From positions 1 through 64,000 of the forward strand of contig CALURO010000004.1 of the NCBI GenBank assembly GCA_944323205.1: a stretch of DNA of 64,000 nucleotides, written 5' to 3'. The notes beneath the pieces were generated by a model that made no database searches, was not told the DNA's origin, and was given only the letters and a program-made list of their open reading frames with translations. The first letter of the stretch is position 1. Each line of letters starts with the position of its first letter. The position numbers and the translations under genes are program-made. Below, in pieces: positions 38,884 to 48,067 of this stretch. This DNA is from an uncultured Mucispirillum sp. (lineage in GTDB: Bacteria > Chrysiogenota > Deferribacteres > Deferribacterales > Mucispirillaceae).

Positions 38884-39678
38884 ATGAATACATTAAATCC
38901 TTTATTATTAGCACTTATGGCTGGTCTTTTTACATGGGCTATGACTTCAGCTGGTGCTGCATTAGTTTTTTTGTTTAAAGAAATAAATAAAAAAATATTA
39001 AATATTATGCTTGGGTTTGCAGCTGGTGTTATGGTTGCTGCATCATTTTGGTCTCTTTTACTTCCTGCAACAGAGATTGCAAAACAGTCAGGTATTGCTG
39101 AATGGCTGCCTGTAACTGTTGGGTTTGCTGCAGGCGGGGCACTTCTTATGATTATGGATAAAGTGCTGCCCCATTTACACCCTAATTCAAAGGACGGCAG
39201 TCCTGAGGGTATGCCTTCTAATTTAAGAAAAAGTATATTATTAATTTTTGCCATTACTCTGCATAATATTCCAGAAGGCTTTGCTGTTGGTGTTGCTTTT
39301 GGAGCTATGGCAAATGAAGGTGTATCTTTAGCTGCTGCGGTAGTAGTTGCATTAGGCATAGGTATACAAAATCTGCCAGAAGGTGCAGCAGTTTCTATAC
39401 CTTTAAGAAAAGAGGGTTTTTCTCGTAGAAAAAGTTTTATGATAGGGCAGTTCTCTGGTGCAGTTGAACCTGTTGCAGCTGTATTAGGTGCTTATTTTGC
39501 TATGAATATGACATATATGCTGCCATATATATTATCATTTGCAGCAGGTGCTATGATATATGTTGTTGTGGAAGAGCTTATACCAGAATCTCAGTCTGAA
39601 ATACATTCTCATGGTGCTACAATAGGCTCTATGGCTGGCTTTTTACTAATGACATTTTTAGATACAGCATTAGGATAG
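38884..39678 (+). CDS. ZIP-family divalent metal transporter
   Basis: The 264 aa protein has eight predicted helices, and the metal site appears in HNIPEGFAVGVAFG and NLPEGAAVSIPL (helices IV and V). It has a short cytoplasmic loop with few His. ZIP proteins import zinc, iron or manganese; the substrate cannot be read from the sequence. GAAGG lies upstream of ATG 38884. Confidence 0.9.
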   Translation: MNTLNPLLLALMAGLFTWAMTSAGAALVFLFKEINKKILNIMLGFAAGVMVAASFWSLLLPATEIAKQSGIAEWLPVTVGFAAGGALLMIMDKVLPHLHPNSKDGSPEGMPSNLRKSILLIFAITLHNIPEGFAVGVAFGAMANEGVSLAAAVVVALGIGIQNLPEGAAVSIPLRKEGFSRRKSFMIGQFSGAVEPVAAVLGAYFAMNMTYMLPYILSFAAGAMIYVVVEELIPESQSEIHSHGATIGSMAGFLLMTFLDTALG

Positions 39679-39679
39679 T

Positions 39680-40552
39680 TTATTTTTTACCAGAAATAAC
39701 AAGCCCTAAAATAATAAGTATTATACCAGCAAAAGAGTATAAAGTTAATTTTTCATTTAATATAATAACTGAAGATATAACAGTCATAACAGGTATAAAA
39801 TAGATATAAATACTTGTTTTGACTGTTCCTAAAAGTCTTACTGCCTGCGACCATGTTACAAAACATAAAGCAGATGCACCAAACCCTAAAAACATAAGAT
39901 TTAAAATATTTTTAGGCACTGTAAATGCTTTTATATCTATATTTATTCCAGTGTATAATAGATATGGTAAAGTAAAAAGCAGACCATAAAAAAATATCTT
40001 TCTTGTAGACTGTATAGGGTGAATATTTAAAAAGCTTATTTTCTTTACAAAAAGAGAATATATAGCCCATGAAACAGCTGCAAGTAGTGCCAATATATCT
40101 CCAAAAGGGTTTAGCTCCAGCACAATAGTGCCATTAAATATTATCATAGCTGCACCACATAATGCTAAAATCATACCAGCAAAAAACAGCGGTTTTAATT
40201 TTTCATCTTTTAAGAAAATATATGCTAATAATGCAGATATAAAAGGGGATATAGAAACTAAAAGCCCAACATTTGATACAAGAGTATAGGAAAGTGCAGT
40301 ATTTTCAAGTATAAGATATAAAAATATACCAAAAAGACCTGCAAGGATAAAAAGTATCTCATTTTTAATATTATATACTGGGGCAAATTTAGGGTATATT
40401 ATAAAAAGTGCAGCAAATCCAAGTAAAAACCTTATAAAAAGAATTTCAGCAGGGGTGAATGATGCAAGCAGTATTTTTGTAGATACAAAAGTTATCCCCC
40501 AAATAAATACAGTTCCAAAGGCAATTAAATGACCAGTTAGTTCTTTATGCAT
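39680..40552 (-). CDS. EamA/DMT-superfamily permease
   Basis: The 290 aa protein has ten hydrophobic segments in two EamA repeats (WGITFVSTKILLASFTPAE in the first, AVSWAIYSLFVKK in the second). Members export amino acids, metabolites or drugs. It is convergent with the ZIP gene; the stops are 1 base apart. Confidence 0.88.
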   Translation of the reverse strand: MHKELTGHLIAFGTVFIWGITFVSTKILLASFTPAEILFIRFLLGFAALFIIYPKFAPVYNIKNEILFILAGLFGIFLYLILENTALSYTLVSNVGLLVSISPFISALLAYIFLKDEKLKPLFFAGMILALCGAAMIIFNGTIVLELNPFGDILALLAAVSWAIYSLFVKKISFLNIHPIQSTRKIFFYGLLFTLPYLLYTGINIDIKAFTVPKNILNLMFLGFGASALCFVTWSQAVRLLGTVKTSIYIYFIPVMTVISSVIILNEKLTLYSFAGIILIILGLVISGKK

Positions 40553-40728
40553 AATTAATATTGTCCTAAAATATGGTTAGCTTTAATTTTATAATTATTA
40601 TAGAAATCAATATATTTTTCAAGTTTATAATTTTAAAATTTATTAAAATATATAAAATTTCATTATATAATTATTCATGTAGATTTATCTAATTTTTTCA
40701 TAATTTTATTCATAAATTGAAAAAAATC

Positions 40729-40755
40729 TTGACATTCCCCCCCCCATGATATAAT
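40729..40755 (+). promoter_or_regulatory. Promoter with a nine-C spacer tract (candidate phase-variable)
   Basis: A perfect TTGACA (40729-40734) and a perfect TATAAT (40750-40755) are separated by 15 bases that contain nine consecutive C (40737-40745). Homopolymer slippage in such spacers switches promoters in Neisseria opc and porA. Here 11 C would give the optimal 17-base spacer; the present length should be weak. It drives the lipoprotein at 40787 and possibly the genes behind it. Confidence 0.75.
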
Positions 40756-40786
40756 GGCGGAAAATAAAGGAAAAAAGGGGGTTTAA

Positions 40787-41299
40787 ATGAAGAAAATTAT
40801 TATCACATTTTTTACTATTTTTACATTATTTGGCTGTGCTAATGATGCATGTGATGAAAGTATACCTAAAAATACTAAACCTGTAAAAGTAGAAATAATA
40901 AGCAAGTTCACTGAAACAAATATTTCTAACTGGGTTTTTAAAGATAATAATAGTATAGTAAACTGTTCACCATCCTGGGGAATAACGAATAGTTATAATG
41001 AAGCAATGACATTATATGCAAAAAATATACTAAACAATAATGTTAGCAATGTTACTAATGGTTATATTCAAATATGTAATGGCAGAGTAAATAATCCAAC
41101 TACATTTTATAATTTTTTAAAGATATATATTGTAGATGCAGATAATAAACAGGCACTCTACCAAGTTAATTTTGGCTTCCCTGAGTCATATGACTATATT
41201 ATTGGTTATGAAAATCAATTAATAAATCAAGCACTTACATTTTTTAAAAATGATCCTACAGCTTCATTTGTTGGTAATTTTTATGTTGAACTAGAATAA
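40787..41299 (+). CDS. Small lipoprotein behind the poly-C promoter
   Basis: The 170 aa product has a lipoprotein signal ending TLFGC (Cys17). The mature part is polar and Asn-rich with Cys at ANDACDES, IVNCSP and IQICNG. I recognise no family. The poly-C promoter suggests on/off expression, as is typical of surface antigens or adhesion factors. No terminator separates it from the DarT-like gene 57 bases downstream. Confidence 0.7.
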   Translation: MKKIIITFFTIFTLFGCANDACDESIPKNTKPVKVEIISKFTETNISNWVFKDNNSIVNCSPSWGITNSYNEAMTLYAKNILNNNVSNVTNGYIQICNGRVNNPTTFYNFLKIYIVDADNKQALYQVNFGFPESYDYIIGYENQLINQALTFFKNDPTASFVGNFYVELE

Positions 41300-41356
41300 T
41301 AAAACTGTATCTTTATTTAATTTTTAAACTATTGCTACAATTATTGGATATCATAT

Positions 41357-42013
41357 ATGACAACTTTAGATTTTGAAGATATTCTTAATATATCATTTAT
41401 AATTGATAAAAAAAATATACGCTATTTAACACATTATACTAATATTGCAAATATAGAAAATATTTTAAAATATGGCTTAATGCCTATAAGTTTACTGCAC
41501 AAAAATAATATAAAATTTTATAAAAATGACCCTGATAGAGCAGATTATACTGATGCAATATGCCTTAATATAGAATTCCCAAATTATAAATTATTTTATA
41601 AAAACAGAGTCAATTCAAATACAGATTGGGCAGTTATAATTTTAAATGCAGAAAACATATTATGCAGCCTTGATGTTGCTTTTTGTAGAACAAATGCTGC
41701 AAATTATTATATGTCATCAATACCTATTGAACAACGTAAAACTTTATATTCATTTTTAGATATGTTTTATGATAATGAAGAACATAATTTACGTTCTGCC
41801 TTAGGAATTCCAGATAATTATCCAACAGACCCACAGGCTGAAATTTTAGTATTTGAAAAAATTGATATTTCAAATATTATTGAAATTCAATTAGATAAAC
41901 AAATTTTAGTAGATAAATATAAAAAATTATTCCCTAATTTGAATTTTATTTTTTCAGATAATCTTCTTAAAGCGCGAAAAGATTATAAATATTGGAGTCC
42001 ACATATAATATAA
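41357..42013 (+). CDS. darT: DarT-like DNA ADP-ribosyltransferase toxin (DUF4433)
   Basis: The 218 aa product begins with YLTHYTNIANIENILKYGL, the His-x-Thr NAD-binding opening of DUF4433/DarT proteins (His26). It ends with YPTDPQAEILVFEKI, whose Glu162 matches the catalytic glutamate of the family. DarT enzymes attach ADP-ribose to DNA bases and are toxic without an antidote. No macrodomain DarG gene is nearby; a NADAR-like gene follows by 65 bases. The ribosome site is weak. Activity is inferred. Confidence 0.8.
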   Translation: MTTLDFEDILNISFIIDKKNIRYLTHYTNIANIENILKYGLMPISLLHKNNIKFYKNDPDRADYTDAICLNIEFPNYKLFYKNRVNSNTDWAVIILNAENILCSLDVAFCRTNAANYYMSSIPIEQRKTLYSFLDMFYDNEEHNLRSALGIPDNYPTDPQAEILVFEKIDISNIIEIQLDKQILVDKYKKLFPNLNFIFSDNLLKARKDYKYWSPHII

Positions 42014-42078
42014 AAACTCTATATACAAATTTAAAAAAGAATATTATATTAACATAATAATACATAGAAGGTAAGATG

Positions 42079-42786
42079 ATGGCAAATAGACCTGTTTTTA
42101 TACTTAATAACTCAGCACCATATTTTAGGAAAATTGATATAGAGTTTGAATATGCATCAGGTTTTGCATTAGTGCAAAAACAAAAAAATATTAATAATTT
42201 ACATAAAGATTTTTTAACTTTATATCCCAAGCATAAAATTCTCGAAGTTTCTACTAAATCTCCAGATATACTTGGAATACAGCTGAGTGCTTTTAATCTT
42301 GAATTAAGCATAAATTATCAAAAATATCCTGTTGAGATTTTATACCAAGCAAGCAAAGTATATAATTCAGATATTGACAATAATATAATTCTCAAAATGC
42401 AACCTAATGAAGCAAAAAATTTTTTAAAAGAAATAAATGATAAATATACTTTAAAAGAATTTATTTTTAATGGAATATCATTCCCATTAGAACCAAAGAC
42501 ATATTTTTATAACTGGTTATACATAAATGCATTAATGAGAAACAAAGAATTAATTCAAGAGATATTAGACTGTGGATATAATGCTTTCACTGACATAGAA
42601 TATAATCCAAAAAAATCTATCAACTGTCAAGCTCAAGCTTTAGCAATAGGTATTTCACTTATTAAAAACAAACAAATATTTGATTTATATAATAATAATT
42701 TTATAGATCATATTGCTTTTTTAAATACTGTATATCAAGGTTTTACACATTATTCTTATTCAACAATAGACTTAACTGATTTATAA
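42079..42786 (+). CDS. NADAR-like ADP-ribosyl hydrolase antitoxin (DUF6977 type)
   Basis: The start is ATG 42079 (MANRPVF), 6 bases after AAGGT, rather than ATG 42076. The 235 aa product contains LGIQLSAFNLEL, YPVEILYQASKVYN and AFTDIEYNPKKSINCQAQALAI, the pattern of NADAR-fold proteins that partner DarT1-type toxins. NADAR domains remove ADP-ribose from guanine bases, so it should reverse the upstream toxin. The pairing rests on order and family knowledge. Confidence 0.75.
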   Translation: MANRPVFILNNSAPYFRKIDIEFEYASGFALVQKQKNINNLHKDFLTLYPKHKILEVSTKSPDILGIQLSAFNLELSINYQKYPVEILYQASKVYNSDIDNNIILKMQPNEAKNFLKEINDKYTLKEFIFNGISFPLEPKTYFYNWLYINALMRNKELIQEILDCGYNAFTDIEYNPKKSINCQAQALAIGISLIKNKQIFDLYNNNFIDHIAFLNTVYQGFTHYSYSTIDLTDL

Positions 42787-42876
42787 TAATAGATAATTTA
42801 AATTATAAAAACTTAAATATTAAATATTTTAAAATAATTAATTAAATATGATATATATTTACATATTATCTTTTCA

Positions 42877-42904
42877 TTGACAAATCATATCTTTCCCTTA
42901 TATT
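42877..42904 (+). promoter_or_regulatory. Promoter of the Panacea/SocA-like gene
   Basis: TTGACA (42877-42882), a 16-base spacer and TATATT (42899-42904) predict a start near 42911. The ribosome site GGGAGAAGG then begins at about the second transcribed base. This supports translation starting at 42922. Confidence 0.6.
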
Positions 42905-42921
42905 ACAAATAGGGAGAAGGT

Positions 42922-43476
42922 ATTAAAGCTATTGATATTGCCAATTTTTTTATTGATTACAATGCACATTCTATAGATGATACTATTACAAATTTAAAAC
43001 TCAATAAACTGCTGTATTTTGCACAAGGATACAGCCTTGCATTATATGATAAGCCCTTATTTAGTGAAAATATTGAAGCATGGCAGTATGGTCCTGTTGT
43101 GGCAAATGTATATCATAAATTTAAAATCAATAATAAAGAAAATATTGCTCATACTTATGGCAACTTTTCGCTTGATATATTTGACAGCAATACAATAGAA
43201 CTATTGCTTGCAGTTATAAATGATTATGGTAAATATTCATCATCTAAATTAATAGAAATTACTCATGAAAAAGGCTCACCATGGGATATGGTATATAGTG
43301 AAAATGCAAATAATATTATTCCAAATAATACTATAAAAGAATATTTTAAAAACATATCTATTGCTCAGCCAAATCTAAAAAAGATAGACTATATAGGCAA
43401 GCGAGAAGATAATTCTAAACCTTTACTTTTACCTGCTGATTGGGATGATAAGGAAAAGTATAGTATTTATTTATAA
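42922..43476 (+). CDS. Panacea/SocA-like (DUF4065) protein with apparent AUU start
   Basis: The frame opens after TAG 42910 and reads IKAIDIANFFIDYNAHS, TNLKLNKLLYFAQGYSLALYD and EAWQYGPVVANVYHKF. This is the full N-terminal Panacea domain (antitoxin/GepA/SocA family). The first canonical start (GTG 43099) would remove it. GGGAGAAGG lies just before ATT 42922, so an AUU start giving 184 aa is the best reading; a mutated ATG making the gene silent is the alternative. Panacea proteins neutralise diverse toxins. No clear partner toxin adjoins it. Confidence 0.7.
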   Translation: MKAIDIANFFIDYNAHSIDDTITNLKLNKLLYFAQGYSLALYDKPLFSENIEAWQYGPVVANVYHKFKINNKENIAHTYGNFSLDIFDSNTIELLLAVINDYGKYSSSKLIEITHEKGSPWDMVYSENANNIIPNNTIKEYFKNISIAQPNLKKIDYIGKREDNSKPLLLPADWDDKEKYSIYL

Positions 43477-43914
43477 CCTGCTAATGATTAAATTTTATAT
43501 TTAATTCCATCTATTAATAATGTATATGAAATAATTGATAAAAGCAGTATAATACTTTATAAATATAGCATATTGAATATAGATTTATCTCCATTTTTAA
43601 GAAATACTCCCATGTTATTTCATTTTCTTTGCGACTTAATTTCTTATGAACTGTTTTTTAGGAACGATTTGCCAGCTGATTGTTTGAGCGATAGCGAGTT
43701 GCAGTGGCAGTGGAGAAAAAACAGTGAATGTCTAAGGAATTGGAGCATAAGAAATGAAATAACTAACATAAGATTTATGAGATTTGCGGCGGTCTGATAG
43801 TGTAAACTTCATTTTGTAAATATATTTATGATTATACTTAATTATAACATTAAAATAAGAGTGATATTATAATCTTTAAATTGACTTAAATAATTTATTT
43901 AATATAATTACTTT
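43477..43914. repeat. Non-coding stretch with inverted-repeat element
   Basis: The stretch contains inverted arms GTTATTTCATTTTCTTT (about 43615-43631) and AAGAAATGAAATAAC (about 43750-43765), with inner arms TGAACTGTTTTTT and AAAAAACAGTG. It could fold into a long imperfect hairpin of about 150 bases. A 74-codon ORF across it starts at TTG without a ribosome site and is judged spurious. Confidence 0.45.
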
Positions 43915-44892
43915 ATGATTTTAAGTGTTTCCCGCAGGACAGATATTCCTGCATTTTATGCTGAATGGTTTATGGAAAGGTTAAGGCAGAAGTATGTGCT
44001 TGTGCGTAACCCTTTTAATGCTCATAATATTTCCCGTATTCCTTTATCACCAGAAAATGTTGATGCTATTGTATTCTGGACTAAAAACTCTAAACCAATT
44101 CATAAATATTTAGATGAAATAGACGAACTTAAATATAAATATTATTTTCAATATACTATTACTCCCTATAAAAAAGATTTAGAAGAAGAAGTGCAGGATA
44201 AAAAAGAGATTGTAGAGACATTTAAAAAATTATCTGAAAAAACAGGCAGTGAAAAAGTAGTACTTCGGTATGACCCTGTAATATTAAGTGATAACTACAC
44301 TATAGATTTTCATAAAAAAGCTTTTGCAAGGCTTTGTGATTTGCTGGCACCTTATACTAAAAAGATTGTATTCAGCTTTCTTGATGACTATAAAAAAATA
44401 TCTAAAAATATAAAGCAGTTAAATATTAAGGAAATTTCAGCAGAAGAAATGTGTATAATGGCAGAATATTTTGCAGACACTGCCAAAAAATATAACCTTA
44501 AAATAGAAAGTTGTGCAGAGCAGATTGATTTAGAAAGATTTGGTATAAATCACGGCAAATGTATAGATAATGAATTAATAGAAAAAATTACAGGATATAA
44601 ATTATCTGTTGGCAGAGATAATCAAAGAAATGCCTGCGGCTGTATAAAATGTATAGATATTGGAGAATATAATACCTGTATGCACAAATGCCTTTACTGT
44701 TATGCAAATATTAATAAAGAAGCAGCATTTAAAAATAATAAACTTCATGATAAAAATTCGCCGCTTTTAATAGGTTATGTAGATGAGATAAAAGATAAAA
44801 TAACAGACAGAAACCAGAAAGATATAAAAAGTTTAAAAAAAGAAAAAGATATAAAAATCTTATATACTCAGAATAGCATTGAAAATTATTAA
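43915..44892 (+). CDS. DUF1848 protein (radical SAM-like)
   Basis: The 325 aa product opens ILSVSRRTDIPAFYAEW and has VFWTKNS and FQYTITPY. It ends in a Cys cluster NACGCIKCIDIGEYNT, then CMHKCLYCYAN, characteristic of DUF1848, where the cluster-binding cysteines are C-terminal rather than N-terminal. The chemistry is unknown. It is a single gene upstream of RNase P RNA. Confidence 0.85.
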   Translation: MILSVSRRTDIPAFYAEWFMERLRQKYVLVRNPFNAHNISRIPLSPENVDAIVFWTKNSKPIHKYLDEIDELKYKYYFQYTITPYKKDLEEEVQDKKEIVETFKKLSEKTGSEKVVLRYDPVILSDNYTIDFHKKAFARLCDLLAPYTKKIVFSFLDDYKKISKNIKQLNIKEISAEEMCIMAEYFADTAKKYNLKIESCAEQIDLERFGINHGKCIDNELIEKITGYKLSVGRDNQRNACGCIKCIDIGEYNTCMHKCLYCYANINKEAAFKNNKLHDKNSPLLIGYVDEIKDKITDRNQKDIKSLKKEKDIKILYTQNSIENY

Positions 44893-44911
44893 ATAAAAAT
44901 ATATAATTATA

Positions 44912-44940
44912 TTGATTTTTACATAAATATATTATATTTA
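44912..44940 (+). promoter_or_regulatory. Promoter of RNase P RNA
   Basis: TTGATT (44912-44917), a 17-base spacer and TATTTA (44935-44940) place the start at about 44946, the first base of the RNA's terminal helix. Confidence 0.6.
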
Positions 44941-44943
44941 TAA

Positions 44944-45293
44944 CTGGGATTTACGGGCAGTCGCTGGTAATTTATTACGAGAGGAAAGTCCGGACACTAT
45001 ATGAGCATAATGACTGATAACATCAGTTCGCAGTAATGCGGGGAAAGCGTTACAGAAAATAACCGCTGCATAAGCAGCAAGGGTGAAAAGGTGAGGGTAA
45101 GAGCCCACCGCTGCTTTTGGTAACAAAAGTATGGGAACAAGCCCCATTAAGTGCAAGGCAAATAGGCTGGAACGGGTTGCTCAGCCCATTTTTTCAGCGG
45201 GTAAGCTGCTTGAATTATTAAGCAATTAATAATCTAGAGAAATGACTGCCGCCTGTTTTACAGGTACAGAATCCGGCTTATAGTAAATCCCCT
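44944..45293 (+). ncRNA. rnpB: RNase P RNA, bacterial class A
   Basis: Conserved core segments are present in order: GAGAGGAAAGTCCGGAC near 44980, GGTAAGAGCCCACCG near 45096, GGAACAAGCCCC, and ACAGAATCCGGCTTATAG near 45267. The ends pair (GGGATTTAC with GTAAATCCC) and a T-rich stretch follows. It is the catalytic RNA that trims tRNA 5' leaders. Confidence 0.95.
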
Positions 45294-45301
45294 TTTCTTT
45301 T

Positions 45302-47908
45302 TTATATAAATCCATTACCCAGCATATCTGTAATATATTGATGTTCATAAGGGTTGCTTAATACAGAGCCATAAAGCCAGAAAGTGACACCGTCTGTTGC
45401 ATATCCATTGCCTAATACATGGAGCATATGTTTTGTATCTAACTGTTTTGATTGATAATATGTATTTTTACCATCAGAAGAGTATCCATCACCTAAAAGC
45501 ATAAAATATGAATTATCAGCATTTTCAAGTTTAATATTTCCACAGTAAATGTTGGTTTTATCCTGTAAATAATTATCACCTATCATATTTATTGAAGTTA
45601 AATCAATATCTATTATTTCTTTGCCTTTAAAATAAACTTTATATCTGTCAAAAGAAAATGCACTATTTTCTGGCAGTATATCAAAGCTGTTAATATGTGG
45701 TGTAAAGGAATTGGCTGTTAAGTATCCTTCCCAGTCTTCTTCTAAATAACAAATTGCATTGTCATCTTTAATATAGTTGTTAGAAAGTATAGTAATTTTT
45801 TCTGGGTTGATATTTTCAACAGGCAGTATTTTATAATATACTCTTTTATTATCAGTATAAATATCGCCTTCTATTTTATGAAAATTATCTAAATCTATAT
45901 TTTTAATAACTTTACCTTTATAAATAATATTTGTGCCAGCCTGCCATGCTCTGTGTATTATAAATGGGTAAACTTTTGCTGGGTCAATATCTGGTATAAT
46001 ATTATCTTTAAAATAAGCATATTTATTATCAACAGCTGTTTTTGGTATATAATCTACTATTGTATCATAATCTGGGTGCAGTAAAACTGCAAAAGATGAT
46101 ACATCAGCCTGTTTTACAATTCTGTCTTTATAATATACATTACTTTTATCTTTTGCATAAAATGTGGCAATATTTCCATTTGAAGTATTTACATACACAA
46201 GCTCAAATGTTGCTGCATCAGCATGTTCAAGTAACATAGAGCTGTAATATATCTTATTTTTTATCCTTTTATACGAATTACCAAGCTCTATTATATCATC
46301 ATCTGAAAGAGTATTTGATGTATCTGTAATAGAGCTGTCAAAAAGAGAAATTACTGACTGAAAATTACCCTGTTTAACAGCTTTGCCTTTAAAAAATAAA
46401 CTTTTACCGTCAGAGCCGTAGCCAAAATCTAATGGTTTAAATGTAACAGGGTCTGCATCAACTTTATCCATATAATAGAAAACACTACTGCCGTCATTTA
46501 TATAGCCGCTGAAATTATCGTTGTGAATATCTACTTTTGCACCATCTAAACCATCTATAATTGTTCCTTTAAAAAATACATTTGTATTATCTACTGCAAG
46601 ATGGGAGTGAGCCTGTAACCCTAATGGATTAACCTGTTTTAGTAAAACTATACCATTTTTATCACAAAAATATGCATTAGTTTTATCTGCAATATAATAT
46701 TCATTTAAAACTCTTGCTTCATTTGGATTAAGCATTTTAAGGGGAGTAGTAAGATAGTAAACTTTATCTTTATCTTTAAAAAAGTTTTTACCAATAGAAG
46801 TAATAGTTTCATTATCAATGTTCTCAATAATCTGACCATTTCTATATGTGCATATATTATCTGCTGCAAAATATTCTGCATCAGCAAAATTATTATCACC
46901 TGTAATACGAAAAACCATAGGGTTACTATTTTCAAGAAGTATACCTTTATAATATACATTTATATTATCAGTAGCATAACCATCGCCCTGCTTAAATACT
47001 CTAAAATTACAGCTTAATTTACAAATCGGCTCGCCATCATAATAAGCATAATATTTATCTTTCGCATATCCATAGTTTAGTACAAAAAAAGTGGAACTGT
47101 CAGCATTTTCTATTTCCATACTGCCATAAAATACTTTGCCATTATCAGTACCGTATCCAACACCAAGAGATATAAATGATGCAGGATTTGCATTAGGCAC
47201 AATTTCACCTTTATCAGTTATTACATGACTGCCGTCAGTTTTATACTTTGCATCAGGAGTAATCACTGCTGGCTGCTCTGGAGATGAAAATAAAATAATG
47301 TCTTCTAAATCTGTTTCCAGTCTTTTTGTAATAAAATTATAGAATAATGTATATAAATTTTTCGGCAGATATTTTTGAAGAGCATCTTCTTTATGCAGCA
47401 TATCATATACAAGGCTGTATTTATACGGAATTACTGCATTTTGGCTGTTTATTTTAATAATTTTTATATCATCTTTAGTTATTTCTATTGCATAACATAT
47501 ATTTGCAAATTCTTTGCTGCTTATAAGACATAAATCAGCTGTATCATTTTTTTTAAATGGTGCAATACTTAAAAGAAGTGCAGTATTATAAGTGGCAGTT
47601 TTAAAACCATTGTATCTGTTTACTTCAAAAGCAAAATCTAATGTGCTGCTTATATGATTATAATATAAAATTAGAGATTCTCTTTCAAATGAAAGAGTCA
47701 TTTCAGAAAGTTCACCTGCAAAAAAATTAGCAATAGAACTATATGGTGCTTTTATTGAGCCGCCTAATAATATATTTACAAATTGGTCATCACTATCACA
47801 GTTAAAAATTTCTGCATGTGTTGTAAATTTTGCAGCGGAAGCAAGCCATGAGTTAAAGTCTGCTTCAGAAATATGAATTTTCGCAGTTATTATCCAGTTA
47901 TTTTCCAT
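45302..47908 (-). CDS. Giant DKNYY-repeat protein
   Basis: The 868 aa protein has no signal peptide. After an N-terminal region of about 230 residues come at least fifteen degenerate repeats of 35-45 residues built on the pattern 'YxxDxxNVYYKGxxIxxADxxTFxxLxxxYxxD' (for example TDNINVYYKGILLENSN, DKSNVYYKDRIVKQAD). These match the DKNYY family, of unknown function, probably a beta-rich array. It is one of the largest genes here, stands alone and is convergent with rnpB. Localisation is uncertain, since the absence of a signal suggests the cytoplasm. Confidence 0.8.
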   Translation of the reverse strand: MENNWIITAKIHISEADFNSWLASAAKFTTHAEIFNCDSDDQFVNILLGGSIKAPYSSIANFFAGELSEMTLSFERESLILYYNHISSTLDFAFEVNRYNGFKTATYNTALLLSIAPFKKNDTADLCLISSKEFANICYAIEITKDDIKIIKINSQNAVIPYKYSLVYDMLHKEDALQKYLPKNLYTLFYNFITKRLETDLEDIILFSSPEQPAVITPDAKYKTDGSHVITDKGEIVPNANPASFISLGVGYGTDNGKVFYGSMEIENADSSTFFVLNYGYAKDKYYAYYDGEPICKLSCNFRVFKQGDGYATDNINVYYKGILLENSNPMVFRITGDNNFADAEYFAADNICTYRNGQIIENIDNETITSIGKNFFKDKDKVYYLTTPLKMLNPNEARVLNEYYIADKTNAYFCDKNGIVLLKQVNPLGLQAHSHLAVDNTNVFFKGTIIDGLDGAKVDIHNDNFSGYINDGSSVFYYMDKVDADPVTFKPLDFGYGSDGKSLFFKGKAVKQGNFQSVISLFDSSITDTSNTLSDDDIIELGNSYKRIKNKIYYSSMLLEHADAATFELVYVNTSNGNIATFYAKDKSNVYYKDRIVKQADVSSFAVLLHPDYDTIVDYIPKTAVDNKYAYFKDNIIPDIDPAKVYPFIIHRAWQAGTNIIYKGKVIKNIDLDNFHKIEGDIYTDNKRVYYKILPVENINPEKITILSNNYIKDDNAICYLEEDWEGYLTANSFTPHINSFDILPENSAFSFDRYKVYFKGKEIIDIDLTSINMIGDNYLQDKTNIYCGNIKLENADNSYFMLLGDGYSSDGKNTYYQSKQLDTKHMLHVLGNGYATDGVTFWLYGSVLSNPYEHQYITDMLGNGFI

Positions 47909-48012
47909 AGCACACCATTTTTATCCTATTATATTTATATAAAATTATTATTATTATTTCAACTAATTTATGTATGCAATGTGTTTTTTTTGATATTTAA
48001 GCTAAAAAAATA

Positions 48013-48041
48013 TTGAAAAGTGTTATAACATACAATTTAAT
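48013..48041 (+). promoter_or_regulatory. Promoter of the DUF2155-like lipoprotein
   Basis: TTGAAA (48013-48018), 17 bases, TTTAAT (48036-48041), followed by a GAGGG ribosome site and ATG 48068. Confidence 0.5.
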
Positions 48042-48067
48042 TACTTTATAAAGAAATGAGGGTAAAT

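Noticed and set aside
43573..43797. A 74-codon ORF starting at TTG
   Set aside because: No ribosome site, lies on a hairpin-forming repeat, and has no recognisable protein pattern.
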